In this document: positions 1-8,879 of the stretch, piece after piece
Position numbering within the stretch: the stretch's first letter is position 1
Layout of the letters: the number at the start of each line of letters is the position of its first letter
Assembly: GCA_020161265.1 (NCBI GenBank)
Contig: JAIUOC010000009.1
Location: 186,001 to 250,000 of the forward strand
DNA: 64,000 nucleotides
Reading direction: 5' to 3'
Source: Chloroflexota bacterium
GTDB taxonomy: Bacteria > Chloroflexota > Chloroflexia > Chloroflexales > Herpetosiphonaceae
Translations under genes and position numbers: made by a program
The notes under the pieces: generated by a model
What the model was told of the DNA's origin: nothing
What the model saw: only the letters and a program-made list of their open reading frames with translations
The model's database searches: none

Positions 1-737
1 TCGTCGGTGTGCCATCGGGCGTGACCGACGTGGAAAAACGCGCCGCCCGTGATGCCGCAATGAATGCTGGCGCTCGCGAAGCCTATGTGATCGAAGAACC
101 AATGGCGGCGGCTGTTGGTGCAGGCTTGCCTGTGACCGAACCAACTGGCTCAATGGTTGTCGATATTGGTGGTGGTACAACGGAAGTGGCCGTCATCTCG
201 CTGGGCGGGATTGTGATTAACCACTCGTTGCGCACCGCTGGCGACGAAATCGACGAGGCTGTAATTGCTTTTTCGCGGCGTGAATATAACTTGCTGATTG
301 GCGAGCGCATGGCCGAGAAAGCCAAAATTGCCGCTGGCTCAGCCTACCCGCTTGAAGAAGAAATCAAAGTTACCCTGCGTGGCCGCGATTTGCTAACAGG
401 CTTGCCCAAAGCGATTGAAATTAGCAGCATTGAGTTGCGTGAAGGGATCGCTGGCCCAGTTGCCAATATTGTTTCTGAGGTGCGCACGGCCTTGGAAGAA
501 ACCCCGCCAGAATTGGTCGCTGATATTATGGAGCATGGCATTACCTTGGCTGGTGGTGGCTCAATGCTGCGTGGCCTTGATCGGCGGATCGCTGCTGAAA
601 CCAAAATGCCAGTGCATATCGCCGAAGATCCGTTGTCGTGTGTGGCACGCGGCACAGGCAAAATGATCGAGGAATTTGATAAATACCGTGACACGATTCG
701 GCGTTCGCAGGAATCGCGTCGCATCAAACGTGGGTAG
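1..737 (+). CDS. mreB: Rod shape-determining protein MreB (5' end outside the window)
   Basis: This is the C-terminal two thirds of an actin-like ATPase that forms membrane-associated filaments directing lateral cell-wall synthesis. The frame is open from base 3, so the gene starts upstream; the GTG at 9 is internal, in the conserved [14 protein letters not shown] stretch. Visible MreB/actin motifs are the phosphate-2 loop [13 protein letters not shown], the [14 protein letters not shown] segment before it, and the adenosine-binding [14 protein letters not shown]. The C-terminus is ordinary and ends 2 bp before mreC. Its position ahead of mreC, mreD and mrdA is the classic elongasome operon. 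Confident from family conservation and context. Confidence 0.96.
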   Translation, partial: VGVPSGVTDVEKRAARDAAMNAGAREAYVIEEPMAAAVGAGLPVTEPTGSMVVDIGGGTTEVAVISLGGIVINHSLRTAGDEIDEAVIAFSRREYNLLIGERMAEKAKIAAGSAYPLEEEIKVTLRGRDLLTGLPKAIEISSIELREGIAGPVANIVSEVRTALEETPPELVADIMEHGITLAGGGSMLRGLDRRIAAETKMPVHIAEDPLSCVARGTGKMIEEFDKYRDTIRRSQESRRIKRG

Positions 738-739
738 TC

Positions 740-1630
740 ATGTTAAGTCGCTCAGGCAACGCCCAACGGGCAACCAAGCTAATTGTTTGGCTGGCATGTT
801 TTGTGGTTGTGCTGTTATTGCTCGATCAACAAGGAATTCTCACGCCGGTTACCGACAATACGGCTCGCGTTTTGACTCCAGTTACCCGCACACTGACGAA
901 TATTCGTTTAGCAATTAGCGATACCTTCGGCGGTATTTTTGGCTCGTCGCAGGCCGCCCAAGATTTGGCGGCCTTGCAAGAACGCGTCACCGAACTTGAA
1001 AACGAAAATGTCCAATTGCGCAGCGCTGCCGCTGAAAACACAACCTTGCGCCGCACTGCTGGCATGCGCGAACGCTATGGCTGGCGCACAGTCATTGGCA
1101 ATGTGGTCAGTCGCTCCGCCGATGCTGGCAATCGGGTAATTAGCATCGATCGTGGTACGGTTGATGGTTTGGCCGTGGGCATGCCTGTGGTTTCACACGT
1201 CAATGGCAGCCCCGATGCGCTAATTGGCTTGGTCGATACGGTCAGCCAACATAACGCCACAGTTTTGCTCATTACCGATGCGCGTTCGGTAGTGAGCGGC
1301 CAGGTGTTATCGCAGGTAACCAGCGAACAAGAAAGCGGCAGCATTAGCCAACCAATGGGCGATGTGCTTGGTCAATGGCAGCTTGGCTCACGCCTGATTA
1401 TGCGCCATATCGATCGTGACGCTAAATTCAGCGTTGGCGACGATGTGTTGACCGCTGGCATTAGCAAAGCACTGGCCTTCGATGCACCTGCTGCGCGGAT
1501 TCCGCCCGACGTGCCAATTGGTCGGGTCAGCGCAATTCGCCCCGACGGCCACGGCCAACAAGCCGATATTGAACCATATTTTGATCCTGATGTGGTGCGG
1601 ACTGTATGGATTATCGTCGGCGAAGATTAA
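740..1630 (+). CDS. mreC: Rod shape-determining protein MreC
   Basis: A 296-residue bitopic protein that links MreB filaments to the periplasmic or outer-face wall synthases (PBP2/RodA). Residues about 12-33 form one membrane segment. A coiled coil (about 70-100, LAALQERVTELENENVQL) mediates dimerisation and is followed by the two beta-barrel domains of the MreC family, with the typical DRGTVDGLAVGMPVV and GLVDTVSQHNATVLLITD segments. The start ATG lies 2 bp after the mreB stop, suggesting translational coupling. Length is normal. The 3' end overlaps mreD by 25 bp. Confidence 0.93.
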   Translation: MLSRSGNAQRATKLIVWLACFVVVLLLLDQQGILTPVTDNTARVLTPVTRTLTNIRLAISDTFGGIFGSSQAAQDLAALQERVTELENENVQLRSAAAENTTLRRTAGMRERYGWRTVIGNVVSRSADAGNRVISIDRGTVDGLAVGMPVVSHVNGSPDALIGLVDTVSQHNATVLLITDARSVVSGQVLSQVTSEQESGSISQPMGDVLGQWQLGSRLIMRHIDRDAKFSVGDDVLTAGISKALAFDAPAARIPPDVPIGRVSAIRPDGHGQQADIEPYFDPDVVRTVWIIVGED

Positions 1631-2115
1631 GCGAACGGCTGCGCGGGCAGCTTTGGTTGGCCCTGATCGTTGGATTAACCGTGATTATTCAGACCACCCT
1701 ATTGCCAACGATCTTTAATGCGCACTTAAATTTGGTGTTGTTGGCGGTGGTTTGTTGGACCTTGCTAGCCGATGCTGCCAAGGGTGCTGCCATCGCCATG
1801 TATGGTGGCTTGCTGATTGATGTGGTGGGCTACTCGCCGTTTGGCAGCCATGCCTTGGCTTTATTGCTGGTTACTTGGGTTTGTAGCCTTGCTGCCGAGC
1901 GCTTCCCACCCGATACATGGCCAACATCGCTCTTACTAACCATCGGCTTGACCCCGCTGTATCACTTAGTTACCCAAGTGTTTCGCGGTGGCACCGACGA
2001 TTGGCTGAGTTGGGCGATTGTGGTGCTTGTGCCAGCCATGATTATCAATGCAATTGCGGTTTTGCCAACCTTCCTCGTTTTGCAATGGTGGAACGAGCGC
2101 AAAATCCGCCACTAA
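1606..2115 (+). CDS. mreD: Rod shape-determining protein MreD
   Basis: A 169-residue polytopic membrane protein of the elongasome. After a basic N-terminus (MDYRRRRLSERLRG) there are about five hydrophobic segments (about 15-35, 38-58, 60-80, 85-105, 135-160), as in MreD. A characteristic MreD segment is visible around LNLVLLAVVCWTLLADAAKG and GGLLIDVVGYSPFG. The gene starts inside the 3' end of mreC, so translation is probably coupled. MreD proteins diverge strongly, so the identification rests on topology, these short matches and the operon position. Confidence 0.9.
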   Translation: MDYRRRRLSERLRGQLWLALIVGLTVIIQTTLLPTIFNAHLNLVLLAVVCWTLLADAAKGAAIAMYGGLLIDVVGYSPFGSHALALLLVTWVCSLAAERFPPDTWPTSLLLTIGLTPLYHLVTQVFRGGTDDWLSWAIVVLVPAMIINAIAVLPTFLVLQWWNERKIRH

Positions 2116-2138
2116 ACTTTATCATCAAGGAGAACCCT

Positions 2139-4391
2139 ATGCGCGGTCGCTTGATCGGCTTACGGGTCGTGAGCTTAATTATTTTTGTGGTCTTGCTCGC
2201 ACGATTGCAGCAATTGCAATTTGGCAGTAGCGCCGCAACTTCACGCGCTTCAATTGAGCAAAATATTACCCGCCGCGATTATGTTGCCCCTCAACGTGGC
2301 GAGATTTTTGCCAGCGATGGCACAACCCTGCTAGCAGCCTCGGTTCCAACCTCGATCTTGGGGATTCAAGCCGAATCGCTGCCGCGCAAACGCGCTGAGC
2401 GCAATGCGGTGTATATGCGGCTGAGCATGTTGTTGCCTTTCAGCGATACCTTCACGCTCTCGCCAACCACCAAATTACAAGAAGATCCAGCTTTAGCCGC
2501 AGCAATTTATGGCATCTCGCCAATTTTACCTGCCGATACCAACTTCGCCCCAGCGCAATCGATCACGGTGACAGTGCCGATGGGTAAGGCATTGACCGCG
2601 CTGCAATTGAGCCAAGCCTACACCGATGTGATTACCCTGCAACCTGGGGTTGAAAAGGTATTAGCCAAAGCCAATCTGCCTGGTTATTTGGTTGTGCCAG
2701 TCGCCAAAAATATTCCTGATGATGTGGCCTTGGCGATTCGCGAAAACGCGCTGGCCTTGCCCGGTGTGCGGGTGGTCGATGGCTTCCAGCGCGATTACCC
2801 ACTGAGCGCCGAAGTCCAATCGCTCTCGCATTTATTAGGCTATATGATTCGGATTAACGATAAGCAACTGGCTCGTTATAATCCCACTAATGATGCTGAC
2901 GGCCCGCGTCAATATCTCGAAAGCGATTTGATTGGGGTTGATGGGATCGAAAATTATTATGAATCGACCTTGCGCGGCAAACTAGGCACGAATCAAATTT
3001 CGGTTGATGTTTGGGATCGGATTGTCGGCGAACCAACAGTGTTACAGCCAATGGAAGATGGCAAAAATCTGATTTTGAATATTGATATGAATTTGCAGCG
3101 AGCCAGCGAAGCAATTTTACAAAAATGGCTCGATGTTGCAGATCAACGCCGCGTGCGTTTAGCCAACACGCCGGGCAAAGATCAAGCCAAATATGCCTCA
3201 TATGATCGCATTAATAAAGGCGTGATTATGGTGATGGATGTCAACACGGGGGCGGTTTTGGCCTCGGTCAGCTTGCCAGCCTATGATAACAACGCCTTTA
3301 ATCGCGGTGAGGTTGAAGAAATTACCGATTTATTTACCGATGAAGAAAATACGCCATTGCTGCATCGGGCAATTGCTGGTAAATATCCACCTGGCTCGAC
3401 CTTCAAGCAATTTACTGCTGCCGCAGCCCTAGATAGCGATATCATCAATCCTGGCACGCAGATTCAAGACCCAGGCTTTTTGATTGTGCGCAACGAATAT
3501 AACGAAGCCTTGACCAACCAATATCCTAACTCCAACCGTCGCGCCAATGGCCTGATCAACGTTTCCGATGCTTTGAAAGTTTCATCGAACGTCTTTTTCA
3601 ACACGGTTGCTGGCGGTACCGATTATGTTACCAATCTCAAACCAACCGATCCGCAAATCAAAGGCGGTTTGGGGATTGATCGGTTGTATGAGACGGTTTC
3701 GGGCGAATTTGGTTTCGATAAATTGACTGGAATCGATTTGCCGGGCGAAGATTCGGGGATTATTCCGAATAAAGAGTGGAAGAAACAGCGCCGCGAACGT
3801 TGGGGCGTTGGCGATACCTATATCGCCGCAATTGGTCAGGGCGATGTGCAAGTTACCCCACTGCAATTGCTACGGGCTACCGTCGCCACCGCCAATCGTG
3901 GTTCAGTTTATCAACCACAAGTCGTCAAAGCGATCACCGATTTGAACCGCACCGACACGATCACGCTCACCCCAGTGATTGAACACACGATTGAACTTGC
4001 CCCAGAGCATTGGGCGATTATTCGCGAAGGCATGCGGCGCTCAGTCCGTGATTCCGATGCCTACAATCGGATCGCCAACGGCAACAACAAACCAGCAGGC
4101 GCAATTTTGGCCGATATCGATCGGCTGGATTTGGCAGGCAAAACCGGAACCGCCGAATATGCCGAAGGGCCATATTTGCGTTCGCACTCATGGTTTGTTG
4201 GCTTTGCGCCGTTCGATAATCCTAAAGTAGCAATTTTGGCAATGCTCGAAGGCACTGGCGATTTGGGCGACGGCTCGGGGACATTGGCCTTGCCAGCGGT
4301 GGTTGATGTGCTACGAGCCTATAATGGCGAGGCCTTTCCCGATATCAATGGTAATTTGCCTGCGCCTGCTGCTGGCAGCACTGGCCAATAG
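2139..4391 (+). CDS. mrdA: Penicillin-binding protein 2 (MrdA), elongasome transpeptidase
   Basis: A class B penicillin-binding protein of 750 residues that cross-links peptidoglycan during elongation on the outer face of the membrane. The start at 2139 is chosen because AAGGAG lies 8 bp upstream; the open frame continues into mreD without a better start. There is one N-terminal membrane segment (about 5-25), then the pedestal domain starting near RRDYVAPQRGEIFASDG. The transpeptidase domain has catalytic S420 and K423 (PPGSTFK), S482-S483-N484, and K668-T-G-T. It closes the mreBCD cluster; no rodA follows, unlike many genomes. A nitrilase-family gene begins 11 bp after the stop and may be cotranscribed. 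Confidence 0.95.
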   Translation: MRGRLIGLRVVSLIIFVVLLARLQQLQFGSSAATSRASIEQNITRRDYVAPQRGEIFASDGTTLLAASVPTSILGIQAESLPRKRAERNAVYMRLSMLLPFSDTFTLSPTTKLQEDPALAAAIYGISPILPADTNFAPAQSITVTVPMGKALTALQLSQAYTDVITLQPGVEKVLAKANLPGYLVVPVAKNIPDDVALAIRENALALPGVRVVDGFQRDYPLSAEVQSLSHLLGYMIRINDKQLARYNPTNDADGPRQYLESDLIGVDGIENYYESTLRGKLGTNQISVDVWDRIVGEPTVLQPMEDGKNLILNIDMNLQRASEAILQKWLDVADQRRVRLANTPGKDQAKYASYDRINKGVIMVMDVNTGAVLASVSLPAYDNNAFNRGEVEEITDLFTDEENTPLLHRAIAGKYPPGSTFKQFTAAAALDSDIINPGTQIQDPGFLIVRNEYNEALTNQYPNSNRRANGLINVSDALKVSSNVFFNTVAGGTDYVTNLKPTDPQIKGGLGIDRLYETVSGEFGFDKLTGIDLPGEDSGIIPNKEWKKQRRERWGVGDTYIAAIGQGDVQVTPLQLLRATVATANRGSVYQPQVVKAITDLNRTDTITLTPVIEHTIELAPEHWAIIREGMRRSVRDSDAYNRIANGNNKPAGAILADIDRLDLAGKTGTAEYAEGPYLRSHSWFVGFAPFDNPKVAILAMLEGTGDLGDGSGTLALPAVVDVLRAYNGEAFPDINGNLPAPAAGSTGQ

Positions 4392-4402
4392 AGGAAAAAC
4401 CA

Positions 4403-5182
4403 ATGCAGTTAACCGTGGCACTTGCTCAAATCGATTTAGTCTTGGGTGATCGTGAAGCCAATTTAGCGACGATACGCCAAATTGCTGCGCGTGCCGAGAT
4501 GGCGGGCGCAGATCTATTGGTGCTGCCAGAGTTATGGGGCACTGGCTATCTGCTTGAGCAAGCTCACAAGCTGAGCGATGCGCTGGGCAAGGGCTTGTTT
4601 GAAGAAGTCGCGGTTTTAGCAGCCCGCCATCATTTGGCGATTGTTGGCTCACTGCTTGAGCGTGATGGCGAACAAGTTTATAACACGGCCACGCTGTATG
4701 ATGCACAGGGCAAACGGTTGCATAGCTATCGCAAAACCCATCTGATTGGCTTAATGCAAGAAGATCGCTATCTGGGTGCTGGCCAGCAAGCCGAAGTTTT
4801 TGAAACTGCTTGGGGCACAAGTGCATGCGCCATTTGTTACGATTTGCGCTTTCCTGAGTTGTTTCGGCGTTACGCCTTGGCTGGCGCAGGAGTCATAATT
4901 ATTCCGGCTGAATGGCCAACCGCACGAATTGAGCATTGGCGAACCTTGCTGCGAGCGCGGGCTATCGAAAACCAAGCTGTGGTCATCGCCTGCAATCGGG
5001 TTGGCAGCGACCGTGCTAATCAATTTGGTGGCCATTCAGTGGTGATTGATCCTTGGGGCAATATCTTGGTTGAGGGCGATGATCAAGCTAGCCTATTGAC
5101 TGCAAGCATTGATCTCGACAGCATTGCCAAAGCCCGCGACTTCCTGCCAGTCTTCCGTGATCGGCGGGTTGAATTGTACTAA
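4403..5182 (+). CDS. Carbon-nitrogen hydrolase (nitrilase superfamily, omega-amidase-like)
   Basis: A 259-residue cytoplasmic hydrolase that cleaves a C-N bond in an amide by a Glu-Lys-Cys triad. The triad is visible as Glu in LPELWGTGY (about 47), Lys in YRKTHLIG (about 113) and Cys in ACAICYDLRFPELFR (about 147). The general form, single domain and CYDLRFPELFR signature match the NIT2/YafV omega-amidase branch, which repairs transamination products such as alpha-ketoglutaramate, but the substrate cannot be fixed from sequence. It starts 11 bp after mrdA and shares its direction, so it is probably the last gene of that operon. It is followed by a 512-bp repeat-rich gap. Confidence 0.88.
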   Translation: MQLTVALAQIDLVLGDREANLATIRQIAARAEMAGADLLVLPELWGTGYLLEQAHKLSDALGKGLFEEVAVLAARHHLAIVGSLLERDGEQVYNTATLYDAQGKRLHSYRKTHLIGLMQEDRYLGAGQQAEVFETAWGTSACAICYDLRFPELFRRYALAGAGVIIIPAEWPTARIEHWRTLLRARAIENQAVVIACNRVGSDRANQFGGHSVVIDPWGNILVEGDDQASLLTASIDLDSIAKARDFLPVFRDRRVELY

Positions 5183-5694
5183 AACGAGGGGGAGGGATCA
5201 GGGGCTAGAGTTCAGGGGTCAGATTTTGATCCACGAAGGACACGAAGAGCACAAAAACCGAAACCGCGAAGGGCGCAAAGCACGCGAAGGACGTTTTTGG
5301 CCACGAATTGCACGAATTGAACGAATGATTATTTTAGCCACAGATTCCACAGATTTGTTTGATTCTTGTTCCCATAGCCAAAAGCCTTCAGCCAATAGCC
5401 ATGGGTTCTCTGCGCCTCTGCGTTAAGCTCTCTATGCTCTATGTTCTATGCTCTATGTTCTTTTTGGCTTTCCCTCATCCCTCATAATTCATCCTTCATC
5501 CTTCCAACGGGTGGTTGCGTAGTTCCCCTGAATGGTGGATAATCAACCAGCAGAATGGTGGCATCGACAAGTGTTGGAATCGTGTTAACATTGTGATGCA
5601 ATGGAATGGCCCTCTGCCATGCGCGAGGTTTTTCGGGTAGACTAGAAGCATCGACCGAAGTGCGCCGATGCGCACCGTTGCAAGGAGGCTTGCT
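5183..5694. repeat. Intergenic gap filled with degenerate repeat modules
   Basis: This 512-bp gap has no credible gene. It holds a run of imperfect 9-mers of the CACGAAGGA type (about 5230-5295), a GCCACGAATTGCACGAATT module (about 5299-5320), a CTCTGCGCCTCTGCGTTAA module (about 5408-5427), repeated CTCTATGTTCTATG units (about 5431-5462) and a CCCTCATCC/TTCATCCTT module (about 5471-5503). The same modules recur at four other intergenic places in the window. The last ~190 bp (5505-5694) is unique sequence carrying the clpP promoter region; a weak TTGGAA-N17-TGCAAT pair at 5574-5602 is the best candidate I see. Confidence 0.8.
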
Positions 5695-6351
5695 ATGTCC
5701 TGGTTTCAATGGCTCTCACCTGCTCACGACATTGTGGCAGCGAAATCGCCCTCGATGGTTGTTCCCTACGTTGTAGAAACAAGCAGCCGTGGCGAACGAG
5801 TTTATGACATCTACTCACGTTTGCTCAAAGAGCGGATCATCATTCTCGGTACGCCGATTGATTCGCAAATTGCGAATGTGTTGGTGGCTCAATTATTGTT
5901 CTTGCAACACGATGACCCCGATCGCGATATTTCAATCTATATCAACAGCCCAGGCGGCGAAGTGAACGCTGGCCTTGCGATCTATGATACGATGCAGATG
6001 GTTTCGCCCGATATTGCGACCTGGTGTGTTGGTTTTGCTGGCAGTATGGCTACGCCAGTTCTGGCTGGTGGCACCAAAGGCAAGCGCTATTCCTTGCCTA
6101 ATTCAACCATCCACATGCACCCAGCTGGTGGTGGTGCTCGCGGCTATGCGCCTGATGTCGAAATTCAAATTAAAGAATTGTTGCGCTTGCAAAATATTGT
6201 GCGTGGCTTGCTATCGAAAGATACTGGTCAGCCAATCGAACGCATCGCCCGCGACTTCGACCGCGATTTGTTTATGACACCAGAACAAGCTAAAGAATAT
6301 GGTATCATTGACGAAATTACGACCCACATTGAAGCTGGGCAACAAGATTAA
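5695..6351 (+). CDS. clpP: ATP-dependent Clp protease proteolytic subunit ClpP
   Basis: A 218-residue self-compartmentalising serine peptidase that degrades substrates unfolded by ClpX. The start at 5695 follows AGGAGG by 7 bp; the upstream in-frame ATG at 5668 has no such site. Counting from this start the triad is S117 (GFAGSMA), H142 (second His of HMHPAGG) and D191 (DFDRDLFM), with the usual spacing to one another. GFAGSMA replaces the common GxAASMG, and the following [14 protein letters not shown] handle region is slightly divergent, so this may be one of several ClpP paralogues. clpX starts 64 bp downstream after a strong hairpin. Confidence 0.95.
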   Translation: MSWFQWLSPAHDIVAAKSPSMVVPYVVETSSRGERVYDIYSRLLKERIIILGTPIDSQIANVLVAQLLFLQHDDPDRDISIYINSPGGEVNAGLAIYDTMQMVSPDIATWCVGFAGSMATPVLAGGTKGKRYSLPNSTIHMHPAGGGARGYAPDVEIQIKELLRLQNIVRGLLSKDTGQPIERIARDFDRDLFMTPEQAKEYGIIDEITTHIEAGQQD

Positions 6352-6365
6352 TTGAGCAACAAGGA

Positions 6366-6397
6366 TGATGACGCGAGCAACGAAGCTCGCGTCGTCA
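6366..6397 (+). promoter_or_regulatory. Strong hairpin between clpP and clpX
   Basis: The arms TGATGACGCGAG (6366-6377) and CTCGCGTCGTCA (6386-6397) pair over 12 bp with a single G-T wobble, around an 8-base loop. No T-run follows, so it is not an ordinary intrinsic terminator. It ends 5 bp before the ribosome-binding site of clpX, and could set the clpP:clpX ratio by RNA processing, decay protection or partial termination. Confidence 0.7.
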
Positions 6398-6415
6398 CCA
6401 ATGGGAGCAATTCCA

Positions 6416-7714
6416 ATGGCGCAATCCGCCTTTATGCCACCGACCTATTACTGCTCGTTTTGCGGGCGGAACCAAGATGAAGTCGATCGCTTGGTTTCAG
6501 GTCCGGGGGCATTGTTTATTTGCAACGAATGCATTGAGCTGTTAAGCGCAATTATTGCTAACGAGGAGCGTAAAGATGCTCCAAATGCCCCAACCCTACC
6601 ACCAACGCTGCCGATTCCGCACGCCATTCGCGATCATCTCGATGAATATGTGATTGGCCAAGATCGGGCGAAAAAGGTGATGGCGGTGGCGGTGTACAAC
6701 CACTACAAGCGCTTGCGTGCCCAAGCTCAAGGCGATACCGATGTCGAAATTCAAAAGAGCAATATTTTGTTAGTTGGGCCAACTGGCTCAGGCAAAACGC
6801 TGCTAGCCCAAACCCTAGCACGCATGCTTGATGTGCCATTTGCCATCGCTGATGCCACTGCATTAACCGAGGCTGGTTATGTTGGCGAAGATGTCGAGAC
6901 GATTCTGCTGCGCCTAATTCAGGCCGCCGATGGCGACGTTGAGCGTGCTCAAATGGGCATTTTGTATATCGACGAAATCGATAAAATCGCCCGCAAAGCC
7001 GATAATCCATCGATCACGCGCGATGTTTCGGGCGAAGGCGTGCAACAAGCTTTGCTGAAAATCCTTGAGGGTGGGGTGGTCAATGTGCCGCCAATGCCAG
7101 GCCGCAAGCATCCTCAGCAAGAATTTATTCCCTTTGATACCACCAATGTGCTGTTTATTTGTGGTGGGGCGTTCGAAGGCTTAGAACACCATATCGCTCA
7201 ACGTTTGGGTAGTGGCGGCACCTTAGGCTTTGGCAAGGCGATTGTTAAAGAAGAGCGGATCGAACGTTCCAAGAAATTGTTATCGCTGGTTAACCCCGAT
7301 GATTTGCTGCACTTTGGCTTTATTCCTGAGTTTATCGGGCGCATGCCCGTCGTTGCTGCGCTCACACCACTCGATAAAGATGCCATGATGCGGATTTTGA
7401 CCGAGCCACGCAACGCAATCATCAAGCAATATCAAAAAATGTTGGCGCTTGATCATGTGCAACTCGAAGTCAGTGGCGATGCCATGGAAGCAATTGTTGA
7501 GCGAGCATTGGCTGGCAAAACAGGCGCTCGTGGTTTGCGCACTGCCGTCGAGGAAATTTTGCTCGATGTGATGTTTGATTTGCCGTCGGAAACCGATGTG
7601 GTGCGCTGCGTGATCACTGCTGAAACTGTGCGTGATGGTGCAATGCCAACCCTGATTCGGCGAACAAGCACCCGCAGCCGAGCTGGCAAACAACCAACCA
7701 CCAAAGCTAGTTAA
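6416..7714 (+). CDS. clpX: ATP-dependent Clp protease ATP-binding subunit ClpX
   Basis: A 432-residue AAA+ unfoldase that feeds proteins to ClpP. The start at 6416 is preferred because GGGAG sits 8 bp upstream; upstream in-frame ATGs at 6365 and 6401 are alternatives, but the first would place coding sequence across the hairpin. In order: zinc-binding domain (CSFCG...CNEC), Walker A GPTGSGKT, pore loop GYVGED, Walker [11 protein letters not shown], the [18 protein letters not shown] segment, the ClpP-region GRKHPQQEF loop, GFIPEFIGR and sensor-2 GARGLR. All key residues are present. It forms an operon with clpP and ends in a terminator. Confidence 0.96.
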   Translation: MAQSAFMPPTYYCSFCGRNQDEVDRLVSGPGALFICNECIELLSAIIANEERKDAPNAPTLPPTLPIPHAIRDHLDEYVIGQDRAKKVMAVAVYNHYKRLRAQAQGDTDVEIQKSNILLVGPTGSGKTLLAQTLARMLDVPFAIADATALTEAGYVGEDVETILLRLIQAADGDVERAQMGILYIDEIDKIARKADNPSITRDVSGEGVQQALLKILEGGVVNVPPMPGRKHPQQEFIPFDTTNVLFICGGAFEGLEHHIAQRLGSGGTLGFGKAIVKEERIERSKKLLSLVNPDDLLHFGFIPEFIGRMPVVAALTPLDKDAMMRILTEPRNAIIKQYQKMLALDHVQLEVSGDAMEAIVERALAGKTGARGLRTAVEEILLDVMFDLPSETDVVRCVITAETVRDGAMPTLIRRTSTRSRAGKQPTTKAS

Positions 7715-7733
7715 ACGCTATTTTGATGTCATG

Positions 7734-7770
7734 ATGCCTCGTTCTCGTTGAGAGCGGGGCATTTTGTTTT
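7734..7770 (+). terminator. Intrinsic terminator of clpPX
   Basis: Arms ATGCCTCGTTCTC and GAGAGCGGGGCAT (7734-7746 and 7751-7763) pair with two G-T wobbles around a 4-base loop and are followed by TTTGTTTT. It lies 19 bp after the clpX stop. Confidence 0.85.
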
Positions 7771-7857
7771 AGCGTTTGTTGCCATGGCTTGACACACTGC
7801 GTAAATCGCGGCATCCTGCTAGTAGCACATGTACTTTGTGGCTTTTATGGAGGCACT

Positions 7858-8715
7858 ATGAAAGGTAAAGTTTGTTTGGTCACCGGGGCAACGGGTGGTA
7901 TCGGCAAGGTAACAGCCTTAGAACTGGCGCGTCAAGGTGCGACGGTCGTGATTATTGGGCGGCATCCATTGCGCACCGAAGGCGTTACCGAGATGATCAA
8001 ACGCGAGACTGGCAATCCCAATGTTAGCTATATTTTGGCCGATTTATCCAAGCAAGCTGAGGTACGACGGGCTGCCGCTGAATTTTTGAGCAAGCATAAT
8101 CAATTACATATTTTGGTCAATAATGCTGGAGCATTTTATAGCTCGCGCCAAGAAAGCGCCGATGGCATCGAATTAACCATGGCGCTCAATCATTTGGCCT
8201 ATTTTCTATTAACCGATTTACTGTTAGATACGATCAAAGCTAGCGCTCCAGCGCGAATTATCAATGTCTCATCCGAGGCCCATCGAATGGGCGCGATGGA
8301 TTTCAACGATCTTGAAGGCAAGCGCAAATGGGGCGGCTGGCGCATGTATGGTCGTTCCAAATTGGCCAATATTCTGTTTACCAAAGAGCTAGCACGACGT
8401 TTGGCAGGCACCGATGTCACGGTCAACTGCTTGCATCCAGGTGTGGTTTCAACGGGCTTTGCTGCCAACAACGGCTTCTTTGGTATTGCCATGCGCAAGT
8501 TGATGGATCTTGGTTCGATCAGCGCCGAAAAAGGTGCCGAAACCACCTTGTACCTCGCGACATCGCACGAAGTTGAGCATCTCACGGGCTTGTATTTCGA
8601 TAAAAAGAAACCGCGTGAATCCAGCCCAGCTTCGCATGATCAAGCTGCCGCTGAAAAGCTCTGGGAGTGGAGCGAAGCCAAAGTTAAGCAAATTAACGAG
8701 CAACAAGCAGCGTAA
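7858..8715 (+). CDS. Short-chain dehydrogenase/reductase (retinol dehydrogenase-like)
   Basis: A 285-residue NAD(P)-dependent oxidoreductase of the classical SDR family. The cofactor motif TGATGGIG (about 9-16), the NNAG motif, the catalytic Ser in INVSSEAH and the YGRSK pair are all present, and the PGVVSTGF segment after the active site is typical of retinol/WW-domain oxidoreductase-like SDRs. The substrate cannot be predicted. The start at 7858 has GGAGG 5 bp upstream; the frame is open further upstream to 7789 but without a site. A TTGACA with a poor CATCCT at 17 bp (7789-7817) is a possible promoter. It is monocistronic. Confidence 0.88.
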   Translation: MKGKVCLVTGATGGIGKVTALELARQGATVVIIGRHPLRTEGVTEMIKRETGNPNVSYILADLSKQAEVRRAAAEFLSKHNQLHILVNNAGAFYSSRQESADGIELTMALNHLAYFLLTDLLLDTIKASAPARIINVSSEAHRMGAMDFNDLEGKRKWGGWRMYGRSKLANILFTKELARRLAGTDVTVNCLHPGVVSTGFAANNGFFGIAMRKLMDLGSISAEKGAETTLYLATSHEVEHLTGLYFDKKKPRESSPASHDQAAAEKLWEWSEAKVKQINEQQAA

Positions 8716-8879
8716 AAAGAGAACATAGAGCAAAGAACATCGAACATACCACTATTAACCGCGAAGAACCCGAAGGCCACAAAGGGGAATAATAGCATCC
8801 TTCGTGCCCTTCGCGTCCTTCGCGGTTTCGTCCTTCGTGCCCTTCGTGCTCTTCGTGGATCAAAATCTATCGTGGTTCA
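8716..8879. repeat. Intergenic repeat block between SDR and membrane synthase genes
   Basis: Convergent gene ends enclose a block made of the same modules as at 5215-5503. GAACATAGAGCAAAGAACA (inverted relative to the 5430 copy) comes first, then an ACCGCGAAGAACCCGAAGG run, then the inverse-orientation run CCTTCGTGCCCTTCGCGTCC and CTTCGTGGATCAAAATCT. Because both orientations are present the block can form a long imperfect hairpin and might serve as a terminator for both genes. No coding potential. Confidence 0.75.

Noticed and set aside
1917-2138. A 74-residue N-terminal extension of PBP2
   Set aside because: It lies in the mreD coding region and has no ribosome-binding site; the ATG at 2139 has AAGGAG at 8 bp.
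5109-5426. A short open frame running from the nitrilase end into the repeat block
   Set aside because: It encodes Glu/His-rich text of the CACGAAGG repeat, a familiar source of spurious proteins, and has no start signal.
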